Shown piece by piece: positions 6,648 to 15,068 of a DNA stretch of 31,927 nucleotides. The notes beneath the pieces are model-generated. The model had not been told where the DNA came from, did not search any database, and worked only from the letters and a program-made list of their open reading frames with translations. The stretch lies in the IMG/VR virus record IMGVR_UViG_3300020152_000048, positions 1 to 31,927 of that record. One strand, written 5' to 3'. This DNA comes from a virus. The translations under genes were made by a program, and so were the position numbers. The stretch's first letter is position 1. Every line of letters starts with the position of its first letter.

Positions 6648-6848
6648 TTAAACCTCCACCACTGGGATGCCGTTGATTGCTCCGATTACTCGTGAATAAT
6701 GAAAGTGCTTTGCCAATTCACCTTTAGTAATCCAGGTAGCTTGCTCGTAAATATCTGTAGCTGCGTGATGAAAGATCACACGTGTCTTACCTTTGTACTG
6801 ATCTGTTACCTGCTGTGCTTCAGTAGGTTTGTATCTAGTTGCCGTCAT
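6648..6848 (-). CDS. Hypothetical 66-residue protein
   Basis: GAGGGAG lies 6 bases before the ATG. The product is a small soluble protein (RYKPTEAQQVTDQYKG, RVIFHHAATDIYEQA, KGELAKHFHYSRVIGAINGIPVVEV). The last half could be a short helix-turn-helix-like fold (TKGELAKHFHYSRVIGAI), which is speculative. It overlaps the preceding 45-residue gene by 14 bases. Confidence 0.6.
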   Translation of the reverse strand: MTATRYKPTEAQQVTDQYKGKTRVIFHHAATDIYEQATWITKGELAKHFHYSRVIGAINGIPVVEV

Positions 6849-6972
6849 TAAGTTCTCCCTCTAACTCGGCAATGATTTGATTGATCTCTTCGAAGTAAAT
6901 ATCGAGAGCTTTCTTGTTGAGTTCTTTGTGCTCTCTTAGGACTTGTTCGTATTTACTGATGTGTTCTTTCAT
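6835..6972 (-). CDS. Small acidic helical protein, 45 residues
   Basis: The product (MKEHISKYEQVLREHKELNKK...) is one continuous charged helix, probably coiled coil. It is the first gene of the second leftward operon. No Shine-Dalgarno is visible; the -10-like GACAAT ends 4 bases upstream of the ATG. The 14-base overlap with the next gene supports it as a real translated ORF. Confidence 0.5.
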   Translation of the reverse strand: MKEHISKYEQVLREHKELNKKALDIYFEEINQIIAELEGELNDGN

Positions 6973-6976
6973 AATC

Positions 6977-7019
6977 ATTGTCTCATACGTTTAGATAATT
7001 AAGCTAATTTGCTTAATTT
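6977..7019 (-). promoter_or_regulatory. Leftward promoter with overlapping operator (site C)
   Basis: On the minus strand TGA then GACAAT (6982-6977) forms an extended -10, and TAGCTT (7006-7001) lies 18 bases upstream. TAATTTGCTTAATTT (7005-7019) is the same 15-mer, reversed, as in site A, and overlaps the -35. Drives the operon 6972-5827. Confidence 0.45.
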
Positions 7020-7071
7020 GAATAAATGCACGAAGCGTGCCGAGAAAAAGGCTAGTGATTTCAATGGGTGA

Positions 7072-7090
7072 TTTAGCAAATTAAGCTAAA
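7072..7090. promoter_or_regulatory. Operator-like palindrome (site D)
   Basis: TTTAGCAAATTAAGCTAAA, a near-perfect palindrome with the AGCAAATTA core. Its centre is about 70 bases from that of site C, close to a whole number of helical turns, which would suit looping or cooperative binding. A small hairpin GCACG/CGTGC (7028-7040) lies between C and D. Confidence 0.4.
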
Positions 7091-7171
7091 AGTTGTCGGT
7101 GATTCGACAGTTCGCGACAAATAGCTGAAATTGTTTTGGATTTGAGTGATACAAAAGTGACACTTTGGGCC

Positions 7172-7197
7172 GTCCTCAAAGGAGAGTGTGTTATTCT
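7172..7197 (+). promoter_or_regulatory. Putative late-class promoter P2
   Basis: GTCCTC (7172-7177), 11 bases, TGT, TATTCT (7192-7197). Shares GTGTGTTATTCT and the TCCTCA seven bases before it with P1. It faces the terminase genes, with the first ORF about 340 bases downstream. Confidence 0.55.
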
Positions 7198-7203
7198 GAT
7201 TAC

Positions 7204-7538
7204 AAATAGAGAAGGGCTCTGCTCGCAGAAAAAAGCTCCACGAGGCAAAAAGCCTCATGATAGATAGGTGAAGTGTATTTTATGTTATATAAAACGCACA
7301 AAGACCCCGTATAAACGCATTTAAAGCCCTCCTCACAAAAGGCCCCAACCCCCAGATAGACCTCCACACACCTCTCTCCACACATACAGGTGTGCATATA
7401 ACGTGGTTATAAGGCGTGTAGATCGGTTTAAACCAAGGCGCGGGATAATAAATCAAAAACACGAAGGGGCGGTGACCGCAGCCTGCTCTCTCCCAGGAAT
7501 CCCTATAGGGGTACCTAGACCAGGAAATTTCCCATTTT
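7204..7538. other. Gene-free region, probable packaging (cos/pac) site
   Basis: About 335 bases without a credible gene, between P2 and the terminase genes. It contains GAGGC/GCCTC (7242-7256), TATAAC/GTTATA (7397-7411) and three perfect 10-base palindromes: GGTTTAAACC (7425-7434), CCCTATAGGG (7501-7510) and GGAAATTTCC (7523-7532). Packaging sites commonly lie next to or inside the small terminase gene and contain such symmetric sites. That is context only; no cleavage site can be read. The region could instead be a long structured leader of the late mRNA. Confidence 0.35.
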
Positions 7539-7733
7539 ATGAGTTTGATCAGACAAAAAGCTTCCAAATCAGTTGAACGAAATTCTCTCTCGATAAAATT
7601 AATTTTGGTGAACAAAAAAGGCGACGTTTTGGACGAGTCTGAAGCCTGGCAAGCACTAGTGGATTGCTTCAAAAAACATCCGACGCTTGATGTTCATCAA
7701 GCTGAAATTGGACCTAACAAAGATGGGGAATAA
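7539..7733 (+). CDS. Hypothetical small protein upstream of terminase
   Basis: A 64-residue product with a coherent globular pattern (IKLILVNKKGDVLDESEAWQALVDCFKKHPT). The Shine-Dalgarno (AGGAAA, about 13 bases before ATG) is poorly spaced. Its end overlaps the small terminase start by 11 bases, which suggests coupling. No family recognised. Confidence 0.55.
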   Translation: MSLIRQKASKSVERNSLSIKLILVNKKGDVLDESEAWQALVDCFKKHPTLDVHQAEIGPNKDGE

Positions 7734-8262
7734 ACAAGAGCGTGAGCTGTTAGACGCTATTCACAAAAAGCGTAAGCTCGAGCCTAAAGCACAGAAAGAG
7801 TTTGAACTCTTTCAAGAGTTGCTTCCCGCTATCAGGGCCGCCATCAAAGCTGGCGGCGGTGCTGACCAAATCCTCAAAAGATCTACCACCATCGCGGCAA
7901 TGGAACTTCTCAAAGCTACCCAGTCTGAGAAGGATGAAGTTCGGCTTAAAGCAGCGACTGAGATCTTGAACCGAACAGAGGGTAAGCCCGTTGAACGCTC
8001 CATCAATGTCTATGGCGACATCAGTAAAATGAACGAACGCGATGTCGACAGTCAGATCCTAGCCCTCATTCAAAAGACCGGTGCAAACAAGTTATTAGAA
8101 ACCTCCCTTGGTGTCCCAACCAAGAAACGCTCTCAAAAGCGTAAACCCCGAAAGAGTGACCCGCTTGTCATCGAAGCAGAGTTTACAGAATCAACTCAAG
8201 GGGCTGTCTCTCCAGCAGAAGCAGGAACTTCTGCAGGCACTGAAGACCAAAGAGATTCTTGA
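7723..8262 (+). CDS. terS: Terminase small subunit
   Basis: A 179-residue DNA-recognition subunit of the packaging motor. Helical N-terminal half, then ATEILNRTEGKPVERSINVYGD (about 79-100), typical of small terminases whose helical domain ends in an IL.R..GKP motif. The tail is basic (KKRSQKRKPRKSDP). I start at the ATG at 7723, coupled to the previous gene. A frame extension to 7687 is less likely, because MMFIKLK looks like out-of-frame sequence of that gene. The C-terminal 155 bases overlap the large-subunit frame as annotated. Confidence 0.75.
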   Translation: MGNKQERELLDAIHKKRKLEPKAQKEFELFQELLPAIRAAIKAGGGADQILKRSTTIAAMELLKATQSEKDEVRLKAATEILNRTEGKPVERSINVYGDISKMNERDVDSQILALIQKTGANKLLETSLGVPTKKRSQKRKPRKSDPLVIEAEFTESTQGAVSPAEAGTSAGTEDQRDS

Positions 8263-9571
8263 AAAAGAAAAGGTCTTAGAGGCTTTTGCCCCACACGAAG
8301 GGCAGAAGTTATTCCTTCAGTCACCAGCGAGAATACGAGCCCTTTTTTCAGGTAACGGTTTTGGTAAGACTACAGTTCTTGCCATTGATCTCATCTACAC
8401 GCACACGCGAAGACACCCCTACAGAGACACCACCAAAGTATTTAGAAGTTGGTTGATTGTACCCGGCCTCGATAAGGCCGAAGATTACTGGCAAGAAATT
8501 AAGAAGTGGTGCCCTCCCTCACTCCTTCCAACTCCCAATAAGTTGGGCACCAGTTCCATCCGACGCCTTGATTGGCAGGATGGCTCCTCTACCACCATCT
8601 ACTCTCACGATCAGGACCCAGCTAAGTTCGAAGGTTCAAACATCGACGCTCTTTTCTGTGACGAACCACCACCCCGTGCGCAGTGGGTAGCTGCGTTTCG
8701 AGGTTTGCGTAACAACCCAGACTATTTTGTGGTCTTAGCCGGTACACCTATCAGTGAACCATGGCTCTACAAAGAGATCTACGTTCCCGGTATCTCGAAG
8801 AAAGATCCGAACATTCTTGTTGTTCAAGGCTCCACTTACGACAATCCGCACTTAAGCCAGCAGTTCATCAAAGACTTTGAAGCGCGTCTTACTGATGAAG
8901 AGAAGAGGGTGCGTCTCTACGGTGAGTTTGCTCACCTTCAGGGACGAGTCTTCAAAGAGTTCAACCGACGTGATCACGTGTTCATGGTTCAGCCCTGGCC
9001 AGAAGATTGGCCAGTCTGGTGCGCAATCGATCCTCACCCCCGCAAACCACACACCGTTGTTTATGTAGGCGTTACTTCGGACGACATTCTTGTGGTTTTA
9101 AACGAACTCAAGATTGAAGGGGATATCGAACAACTCGCTATGGCCATGAAAAACCTCGAAAGCGCTAACGGTTATCGCATTGTTAGCCGTCGAATTGATA
9201 ACTCAGGCGCAGGGACCGATTGGAACCGGGATAGTTTCATTGATCAGCTTTCACGTTTTGGAATTCGAACCAACCCAATGCGAAAAGGAGAGAAGGACGT
9301 CGCAGCTTCGATCCAAAAGGTCAAACTCCTCCTCAAAAACAACCAACTTCGCTTTTTAGAAAACTGTACTGAGACCATTTCTGACATGGAACTCTATGCT
9401 TGGCAGGACTACCGCAATCCTGAGACTGCCGGGGTTAAAGAACAACCACGTAAGATCAATGACGATATGATCGATCCTCTTCGATACATCGTTATGTCAG
9501 GCCCAATTCACTCACCAACACTCGACTACATCACAACTATGGGGAAAGCCCCTTACAACAAGGACTTCTAA
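8108..9571 (+). CDS. terL: Terminase large subunit
   Basis: ATPase-nuclease that pumps DNA into the prohead. Counting from the TTG at 8108: Walker A GNGFGKT (82-88), Walker B LFCDE (182-186), and coupling motif LAGTP (210-214). The C-terminal RNase H-like nuclease includes AIDPHPRKPH, a mid-domain DNSGAGTDW and INDDMIDPLRY near the end. The 487-residue length is normal. The start is uncertain: TTG 8108 or GTG 8111 have no Shine-Dalgarno and overlap terS by 155 bases. Family members usually begin shortly before the LLQALKTKEILEKEK helix, so a start near 8190-8205 (beside AAGGGG) is possible. Confidence 0.88.
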   Translation: MVSQPRNALKSVNPERVTRLSSKQSLQNQLKGLSLQQKQELLQALKTKEILEKEKVLEAFAPHEGQKLFLQSPARIRALFSGNGFGKTTVLAIDLIYTHTRRHPYRDTTKVFRSWLIVPGLDKAEDYWQEIKKWCPPSLLPTPNKLGTSSIRRLDWQDGSSTTIYSHDQDPAKFEGSNIDALFCDEPPPRAQWVAAFRGLRNNPDYFVVLAGTPISEPWLYKEIYVPGISKKDPNILVVQGSTYDNPHLSQQFIKDFEARLTDEEKRVRLYGEFAHLQGRVFKEFNRRDHVFMVQPWPEDWPVWCAIDPHPRKPHTVVYVGVTSDDILVVLNELKIEGDIEQLAMAMKNLESANGYRIVSRRIDNSGAGTDWNRDSFIDQLSRFGIRTNPMRKGEKDVAASIQKVKLLLKNNQLRFLENCTETISDMELYAWQDYRNPETAGVKEQPRKINDDMIDPLRYIVMSGPIHSPTLDYITTMGKAPYNKDF

Positions 9572-9577
9572 AGACCG

Positions 9578-9603
9578 CTCCTCGGGGTCGCCCTTGATAA
9601 ACT
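9578..9603 (+). promoter_or_regulatory. Putative late-class promoter P3
   Basis: CTCCTC (9578-9583), 11 bases, TGA, TAAACT (9598-9603). Same spacing as the other five sites, and the same TGATAAACTGA as P4. It lies in the 52-base gap between terL and portal. The ATG at 9624 is 20 bases downstream with an AAAAGG site, so here a normal leader is expected. Confidence 0.5.
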
Positions 9604-9623
9604 GAGAAAAGGCCCACACTCAC

Positions 9624-12239
9624 ATGGCAGACGAACCAAAAAAACCGAAAAATCCAGCGCTCTATCGTAATAAGAATTACAAGAAGAACAAGAGTCGTTC
9701 CGGCTCCGCAGTTCTCGGACGTTCTGAACCACATCTTCCTCCCGATCAAGTCAACGTTGGGCGCGGTGGTGTAGAAGCTAAGGTTCCCCCACGTAGTGGA
9801 AGCGTTATTGTTGGACGACTTGGTGATATTCCTTCAGCTACAGCCGACAAAGTAAGAACTTCTAAGCCAGATAACACGATCAAGAACCCAGCTCCTAAAA
9901 GCACGGACAAATCGTTTGCAACTAAGAGCTTAGAAGAACGTATTGCCGATCTTGGAGATCTTTCGAAGACCACTCCAAGCATGGCTCGTACTCGTCCTTC
10001 TGATAAGGGTGGAGTCATCGGTGGTGGAGCGCTTAGAGAAGACGCTCCCAATACCAAGTTACAAAAACCACATGCTCTTAGCATGCGCTATCGCATTCCT
10101 AAGAAGCTCGAAGCTTTGTTCGAAGAGAATCCTGACAAGCTTAAGAAGCTTAGTAACTATATCGCTGAGCAAATTCGTCTTTCCGAGAACGATCGCGTTG
10201 AATTCATTCGACGTCTTACGAAATATCGTCAGGTTTGGAAGGATTTCGTTTCTGCTGGTTTGAATCCTGCGTTTGACGGTGCACACGATGTGCATGTCCC
10301 TATGGCTTACGCCAACATCAAAGCGATGCATGCACGTATCTACGCTGCAGTGATGGATATCAGTCCACGTTTCTCTCTCAAACCACGAACCAAGATCCCC
10401 GAAGTTCAAAAAGAAGACAAAGAAGAGTTATTGAACTGGGTAATTAATGATTACTCCAACATGCAACAAGGTTGGGACTCAGTTATTGACGAAGACATCA
10501 TGAATTTCACTGCTGATGGTAAGGCAATTACCAAGCAGTATTGGTTACGTGATGTACGCAAGTTTGTTGATGTCGAAGAAACTGTTCGACGTCCAATGGA
10601 ACTAGACGAAGACGGTTATCCAATCATCGATGAGAAGGAAGTTGAAAAAGAAGAAGTGATTTGGGATTGCCCAATCATTGAAACAGTTAAACTGGAAGAC
10701 TTTTGGATTATCGGTAAAAGACTCTGGGATGTAGACAAAGCTGATCTCGTAGATCACATGCAAGACTACACAAAGAGTGACATGATCAAGGCTTCACGCC
10801 TTGGATTCTTTCACAAAGCGACTGTTGACGAGCTTATTAAGCAAGAACCATCAATGCCTACAGGCCAAGTGCCTACAATGTACAGCACTGAGCTTCAGCA
10901 ACTTGAAGATCACATCACTGGAATCAATAAATTTAATTCACGCGCTGGTATTGCAACTTACAAGATTCATGAATGCTATCTCCGATACGATATTGACGAA
11001 GATGGTATCGATGAAGAGCTGGTTGTGTGGCAAGACGAGAACTCTAAGAAGATTCTCCGTATCACCTATCTCGAGCGAGTTGGACCTGGCGGTAAACGCC
11101 CCTTCACGATAAAACTTTTCACTCCAGATGGAAAAGGTCTCGGAGAACTTCTTTACGGTCTGAATAATGAGATCGATTATATCCATAACCAACGTCTCGA
11201 TTACGGAACGCTTCAAAACCTTCCCGCATTTACTTATCGAGCTGCTTCAGGTCTTCAACCCACGAACCTCAAACTAAATCCTGGTATGGGTATACCTCTT
11301 GATGATCCTAATGGAGACATCAATGTGCTTCGATGGAACGGTGGAACTGCGTACGGCTTCCAAGAAGAAGCATCCGTTACTCGTTACGCTGAAAATACGT
11401 CTGGAATCACTGGTTTCGTTATGGGGCAAGTGAATCAACAAGGTGCTACCCGTACCGCTACCGGAACAGCTGCGCTTGTGAATGAACTGAACGCTAATAT
11501 TGATATTCACATCAAACGTTACCAACGTGGCTTTAAGCGCAACCTCTATATCCTTGATCTTCAGTGCCAAGATTTACTTCCGCTCGGAACAGTTATTCGA
11601 GTTGCTGGCATGGACGGTAAAGATATCTACAAAAGATTTACAGATCGAGAGGCGCTTCGGTTTTCAGCTGACTTCGAGTTAACAGCTAATTCAATTAATT
11701 CGAACAAAGCAATTGAACGTGAAACTGCTCAGATGTTATTGCAGAATCTTGCGAACCCAATCGCGCTTCAAACTGGTATCGCTACTCAAGAGAACCTATA
11801 CAACGCTTACAAGAATCTTCTTCAGAAGTTTGAAATCAAAGATGTGGATGCGTATATCACTCGCGCCCCTGAAGCTCCCGATTCTCCCTATAGCGCACGT
11901 GACGAACTGAGCATGATAGTCGCAGGAGTAAAACCCCCGCTTGTCATGAAAGACCGACACGCCGAGAAACTCGCATTTTTCGATCAGTTTGAACAAAGTG
12001 ATGACTTCAGTTGGCTCACTCAAGAGCACCTCCCGCTCTATCGAGAAGTAAAACAATGGCACGAGCAAATGGCAGCTGCGATCGAAGCACAAGCAGCGAA
12101 TCCAGCACTCCAACAAGGAATGATGAACTTAGGTTTATCTGCCCAATTAGCAGCAGGAGCAGGCGCTCCAGCTGGTGTTGCTCAACAACAGTCTGATCTA
12201 GGTCAAGCTGGTGGGCAACTGAACCCCGAGCTCGGCTAA
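9624..12239 (+). CDS. Portal protein
   Basis: An 871-residue ring protein at the DNA-entry vertex. After a Lys/Pro-rich, disordered N-terminus (about 1-150) the core starts with LSNYIAEQIRLSENDRVEF and FDGAHDVHVPMAYANIKAMHARIYAAV, typical of podovirus portals. Later come DFWIIGKRLWDVDKADLV, an acidic CYLRYDIDEDGIDEELVVW strand pair and an FVMGQVNQQGATRTATGTAALVNE segment, the region that forms wing and stem. The C-terminus is Ala/Gly/Gln-rich. Its length fits large podovirus portals. It sits between terL and the scaffold, the standard order. Confidence 0.88.
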   Translation: MADEPKKPKNPALYRNKNYKKNKSRSGSAVLGRSEPHLPPDQVNVGRGGVEAKVPPRSGSVIVGRLGDIPSATADKVRTSKPDNTIKNPAPKSTDKSFATKSLEERIADLGDLSKTTPSMARTRPSDKGGVIGGGALREDAPNTKLQKPHALSMRYRIPKKLEALFEENPDKLKKLSNYIAEQIRLSENDRVEFIRRLTKYRQVWKDFVSAGLNPAFDGAHDVHVPMAYANIKAMHARIYAAVMDISPRFSLKPRTKIPEVQKEDKEELLNWVINDYSNMQQGWDSVIDEDIMNFTADGKAITKQYWLRDVRKFVDVEETVRRPMELDEDGYPIIDEKEVEKEEVIWDCPIIETVKLEDFWIIGKRLWDVDKADLVDHMQDYTKSDMIKASRLGFFHKATVDELIKQEPSMPTGQVPTMYSTELQQLEDHITGINKFNSRAGIATYKIHECYLRYDIDEDGIDEELVVWQDENSKKILRITYLERVGPGGKRPFTIKLFTPDGKGLGELLYGLNNEIDYIHNQRLDYGTLQNLPAFTYRAASGLQPTNLKLNPGMGIPLDDPNGDINVLRWNGGTAYGFQEEASVTRYAENTSGITGFVMGQVNQQGATRTATGTAALVNELNANIDIHIKRYQRGFKRNLYILDLQCQDLLPLGTVIRVAGMDGKDIYKRFTDREALRFSADFELTANSINSNKAIERETAQMLLQNLANPIALQTGIATQENLYNAYKNLLQKFEIKDVDAYITRAPEAPDSPYSARDELSMIVAGVKPPLVMKDRHAEKLAFFDQFEQSDDFSWLTQEHLPLYREVKQWHEQMAAAIEAQAANPALQQGMMNLGLSAQLAAGAGAPAGVAQQQSDLGQAGGQLNPELG

Positions 12240-12242
12240 GCC

Positions 12243-12268
12243 CTCCTCGGTATCCCGCCTGATAAACT
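12243..12268 (+). promoter_or_regulatory. Putative late-class promoter P4
   Basis: CTCCTC (12243-12248), 11 bases, TGA, TAAACT (12263-12268). Only GAATT separates the hexamer from the ATG at 12274, and no Shine-Dalgarno is present, so a leaderless message is predicted for the head genes that follow. Confidence 0.5.
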
Positions 12269-12273
12269 GAATT

Positions 12274-12522
12274 ATGAACGACGCGTTGAAAGCAAAGTTT
12301 TTTAGAGAACTAAATGGGCTTGAATTATTTCAAGCACAAACTTCTTTAGAAAATGAAACCTTACAAGCGTTGGTCAGCCGACTGCTCACGATCGATCTCG
12401 CAAGAGCTGATCTGCAGTTGGAGTATGCCCGTCTCCGAGGCCAAGTTGACGCTCTCAAGCAGTTAAAAGCTACGAGAGAGCGACTCATCGAGGAAGCTCG
12501 TTCGAGAAACCCTAACTCGTAA
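12274..12522 (+). CDS. Small helical head-region protein
   Basis: An 82-residue, almost fully helical protein (LARADLQLEYARLRGQVDALKQLKATRERLIEEA is coiled coil). Not recognised by name. The position between portal and scaffold suggests a minor head or assembly factor. Lacks a Shine-Dalgarno; see P4. Confidence 0.65.
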   Translation: MNDALKAKFFRELNGLELFQAQTSLENETLQALVSRLLTIDLARADLQLEYARLRGQVDALKQLKATRERLIEEARSRNPNS

Positions 12523-12535
12523 AAAGGAACCAAAG

Positions 12536-13213
12536 ATGAATAGCGAAGATATCGGTGGTGAACCCATCGATGGCGTAAGTGTGGACTCGTCTGCACAAGA
12601 TTCCTCGCCAGAATCAACTCAGCAACCAGATCTCACAAAGAATTTGAAAGCTGAGATGAATCGCAAATTTTCGAAAATTAATGAACAGCTCACACGACTA
12701 GTACAAATCGTTGAGCAATCTGCGACTCAGAAACAACCATCAGTCGAAGAGGCGGTGGATGAAGACGCGCCCGAGTATAAAAGATACGTCGACGCACGTT
12801 TTCAACAAGCTGAGCAGGCCCGTGTAAAAAGCTCGCAAGAGCAAGCTTGGACTAAAGCTTTGGAACTATTTCCAGAGTTGAATCAGGAGTCTGAGAATTT
12901 CGATCAGGAATTCTATAAGGCTGCTGACAAGTTTTACGGGTCTTTCGATTTGCAGAGAGATCCTGAAGCTCCGCTTAAGGCTGTTAAATTAGCAGCGCTT
13001 GAGCTTGGCAAGATTGAGCAACTGACTAAAGAAAAGCTTCTGAAAGATGAAGCACGTAGAAGTCGACTCATTGCTGAAGGTGGTTCCACTCCTCGCGAAA
13101 GCAAGAAGGAAAAAGAACCGGCTTTAAATGAGAAAAGTTTAGCACGCTTGGGAATCGATCCAAAGAAACTCAAAGAGCGAATTAAATCTAACAAAGATCG
13201 ATACGGAGAATAA
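12536..13213 (+). CDS. Capsid scaffolding protein
   Basis: A 225-residue, acidic, helix-rich protein with a low-complexity N-terminus (Ser/Asp/Glu/Gln), a coiled coil (MNRKFSKINEQLTRLVQIVEQ), and a basic C-terminal end (ARLGIDPKKLKERIKSNKDRYGE) like the coat-binding tail of scaffolds. Size, composition and place before the coat gene fit a scaffold that assembles the prohead and leaves it. No protease domain is seen. AAGGAA lies 8 bases before the ATG. Confidence 0.75.
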   Translation: MNSEDIGGEPIDGVSVDSSAQDSSPESTQQPDLTKNLKAEMNRKFSKINEQLTRLVQIVEQSATQKQPSVEEAVDEDAPEYKRYVDARFQQAEQARVKSSQEQAWTKALELFPELNQESENFDQEFYKAADKFYGSFDLQRDPEAPLKAVKLAALELGKIEQLTKEKLLKDEARRSRLIAEGGSTPRESKKEKEPALNEKSLARLGIDPKKLKERIKSNKDRYGE

Positions 13214-13216
13214 TTT

Positions 13217-13582
13217 ATGTCAGAGAAAAAGCGCACTACTTACAAAAAAGGAAGCCTCGTAGATCTCCCAGCACATATCGATAAGTCCAAATTTGGCTAT
13301 CGATGGTTAAACGCAACCAAACTGAGTGAAAACACAGACGGTTACGAACCTCGAGGATACGAACTCGATAAGAACGATGAAGGCAAAGTCACACGACGCG
13401 GTGACTTAGTTTTAGGTCGTATGCCTATCGATCAGTATGAAGCCATGAAGGAAGAAAAAGATGAGGCTCGCAAGAGCCAAATGGAATTGTTCTTTACTCA
13501 ACAAGCCGCCGAGGAAGAACGACTCACTCACGAATTTAAGAAAAAAGGCGGCAAAGTGAAGTTTGAATTCACTAAAGAATAA
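13217..13582 (+). CDS. Conserved small head-region protein
   Basis: A 121-residue charged protein with a central YRWLNATKLSENTDGYEPRGYELDK and GDLVLGRMPIDQYEAMK segment, followed by a long charged helix. Similar ORFs are common between scaffold and coat genes in podovirus-like genomes; their role is unknown to me. GGAG at the end of the scaffold gene lies about 8 bases before the ATG. Confidence 0.65.
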   Translation: MSEKKRTTYKKGSLVDLPAHIDKSKFGYRWLNATKLSENTDGYEPRGYELDKNDEGKVTRRGDLVLGRMPIDQYEAMKEEKDEARKSQMELFFTQQAAEEERLTHEFKKKGGKVKFEFTKE

Positions 13583-13604
13583 ACAATAAGGAGTTTTGAT
13601 TTTT

Positions 13605-14126
13605 ATGGCTAATCCTAATGCTCCATTCGGTTTCCGACCGATCAAAGCCCTCTCTGGTTCGACTATCCAAGTTAACTACTACAAAGTAGCTAGCTCGGCT
13701 GCACGAATTGGCCGAGGTGACTTGGTTGAGTTGAATTCGTCTGGATATATCGTACGTTCTACCAGCGCTACTTCAGTTGGTCCCTGGGCTGGAGTTTCTC
13801 TCGCTGACACTGGAACTATTTCTGCTGAAATCGCTAAGCACCCTGTTTGTGATGATCCTTCGGTTATCTTCGAAGTTCAATCCAACTCGACTGCTGCTAT
13901 TGCAACGACCTCACTTAACCAAATTTACAAGGTTAACTGTGGAACTGCTCCAAATAGCACTACTGGTATTTCCGCAAACGTACTCACAACCACCGCTGCT
14001 ACTGCTTCAAACGGCGTTCGTCTACTTCGTATCATTGATAACCCCAGCAATGAATCTGGCGTTTATCAACGAGTGGAAGTTCGATTGAACTCTACCACGA
14101 ACGCACCTGGAACGGCTGGCGTCTAA
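13605..14126 (+). CDS. Probable head decoration or minor capsid protein
   Basis: 173 residues beginning MANPNAPFGFRPIKALSG, a hallmark start of a widespread family of phage structural proteins encoded next to the coat gene. The rest is beta-rich and Thr/Ser/Ala-rich (RIGRGDLVELNSSGYIVRS, VGPWAGVSLADTGT). Decoration of the capsid surface is the likely role. I chose ATG 13605, with AAGGAG 11 bases upstream, over an in-frame upstream TTG because the family starts at MANPN. Confidence 0.75.
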   Translation: MANPNAPFGFRPIKALSGSTIQVNYYKVASSAARIGRGDLVELNSSGYIVRSTSATSVGPWAGVSLADTGTISAEIAKHPVCDDPSVIFEVQSNSTAAIATTSLNQIYKVNCGTAPNSTTGISANVLTTTAATASNGVRLLRIIDNPSNESGVYQRVEVRLNSTTNAPGTAGV

Positions 14127-14143
14127 AAGGGGAATGAAATAAT

Positions 14144-15055
14144 ATGTCACTTAATTTAGAACAAAATTTTAGAGCCCTGTTTGGCGTTGATGCCCTTCCA
14201 GCTCTTGATGAACTCTTCTTCGATGAGTATCAGCAAGCAGAAGACCCACGTTCCAAACTTTTCCAAATGCTTTCGACTGATCGTGAACTCGTCCAAACCC
14301 AAGAAGTGGATTCTCTTGGCGTGTTCTCGGCTACAAGCGAAGGCGAAATTGCTCCTTCGGATTCCTTCAATCAAGGATACAGCAAGAATTTCTCGCTTAT
14401 CAAATATGCGAAGAAAATCGGCATCTCTGATGAAATGATGGAAGATGATCGATGGGGTCTTATCAGCAAGATGGCACGTTCACTCGGTCGTTCTTCGAAA
14501 GAAACCGAAATCTTGCTGGCAATGAACGTTTTCAATAACGGCTTCGGATCTGAGAAATCAGCTGACGGAAAAGCCATTTTTGCTAGCGATCACCCTTCGC
14601 AAGTTGGTAACCAATCCAACATCTTATCTGTTGCCGCTGACTTGAGCTACAGCTCTGCAGCTGAAATGGAAAAGATTTTCCGCGAAATGAAAGACTCACG
14701 TGGCAAGCGATTGCTCATTAAGCCCAAGGTGGTTTTGGTTTCGGAATCAGAGCGACACAATGCTCTCGAAATCTTCCAATCGCCTTACAAGGCCGGAACT
14801 GCAAACAACAACATCAACGCTCTTGGTGCTGATGGTGGTTTGACAGTTATCAGCTCACCGTATCTCACGGACGCAGATGCATTTTTCATGCTTTCTGATG
14901 CCTCAGATCACGGACTCAAGATCTTCGATCGACGTGGACTTTCCACGAAGACCCACGAAGACGTGGCTGCTGGCGTTCTTTACTATGTTGCTTCCTTCCG
15001 ACAAGTGGTTGGTTGCGATAAGTGGAGAGGTCTCGCTGCTTCTGCTGGAGCTTAA
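14144..15055 (+). CDS. Major capsid protein (Mu gpT-like, HK97 fold)
   Basis: The 303-residue coat protein. It contains KYAKKIGISDEMMEDDRWGLISKMARSLGRSSKETE (about 90-125), then FASDHP and a long FREMKDSRGKRLLIKPKVVLVSE segment, typical of the Mu gpT-like branch of HK97-fold coats. The preceding GEIAPSDSF region corresponds to the N-arm/E-loop part. AAAGGGG precedes the ATG. A strong hairpin directly after the stop probably reduces read-through, as is usual after coat genes. Confidence 0.85.
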   Translation: MSLNLEQNFRALFGVDALPALDELFFDEYQQAEDPRSKLFQMLSTDRELVQTQEVDSLGVFSATSEGEIAPSDSFNQGYSKNFSLIKYAKKIGISDEMMEDDRWGLISKMARSLGRSSKETEILLAMNVFNNGFGSEKSADGKAIFASDHPSQVGNQSNILSVAADLSYSSAAEMEKIFREMKDSRGKRLLIKPKVVLVSESERHNALEIFQSPYKAGTANNNINALGADGGLTVISSPYLTDADAFFMLSDASDHGLKIFDRRGLSTKTHEDVAAGVLYYVASFRQVVGCDKWRGLAASAGA

Positions 15056-15068
15056 TCCTATTAGAACG

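Noticed and set aside
7494-7516. CCCTATAGGGG resembles the end of a T7 RNA polymerase promoter
   Set aside because: The upstream half of a T7-type promoter is absent, the palindrome occurs once, and no single-subunit RNA polymerase gene is in the window.
7073-7672. Three overlapping minus-strand ORFs across the gene-free region before terS
   Set aside because: Low-complexity, Cys/Tyr-rich products without family resemblance, no ribosome binding sites, and they run through palindromes and promoter P2.
9746-10409. Minus-strand ORFs inside the portal gene
   Set aside because: They lie opposite a strongly coding frame and are explained by its codon use.
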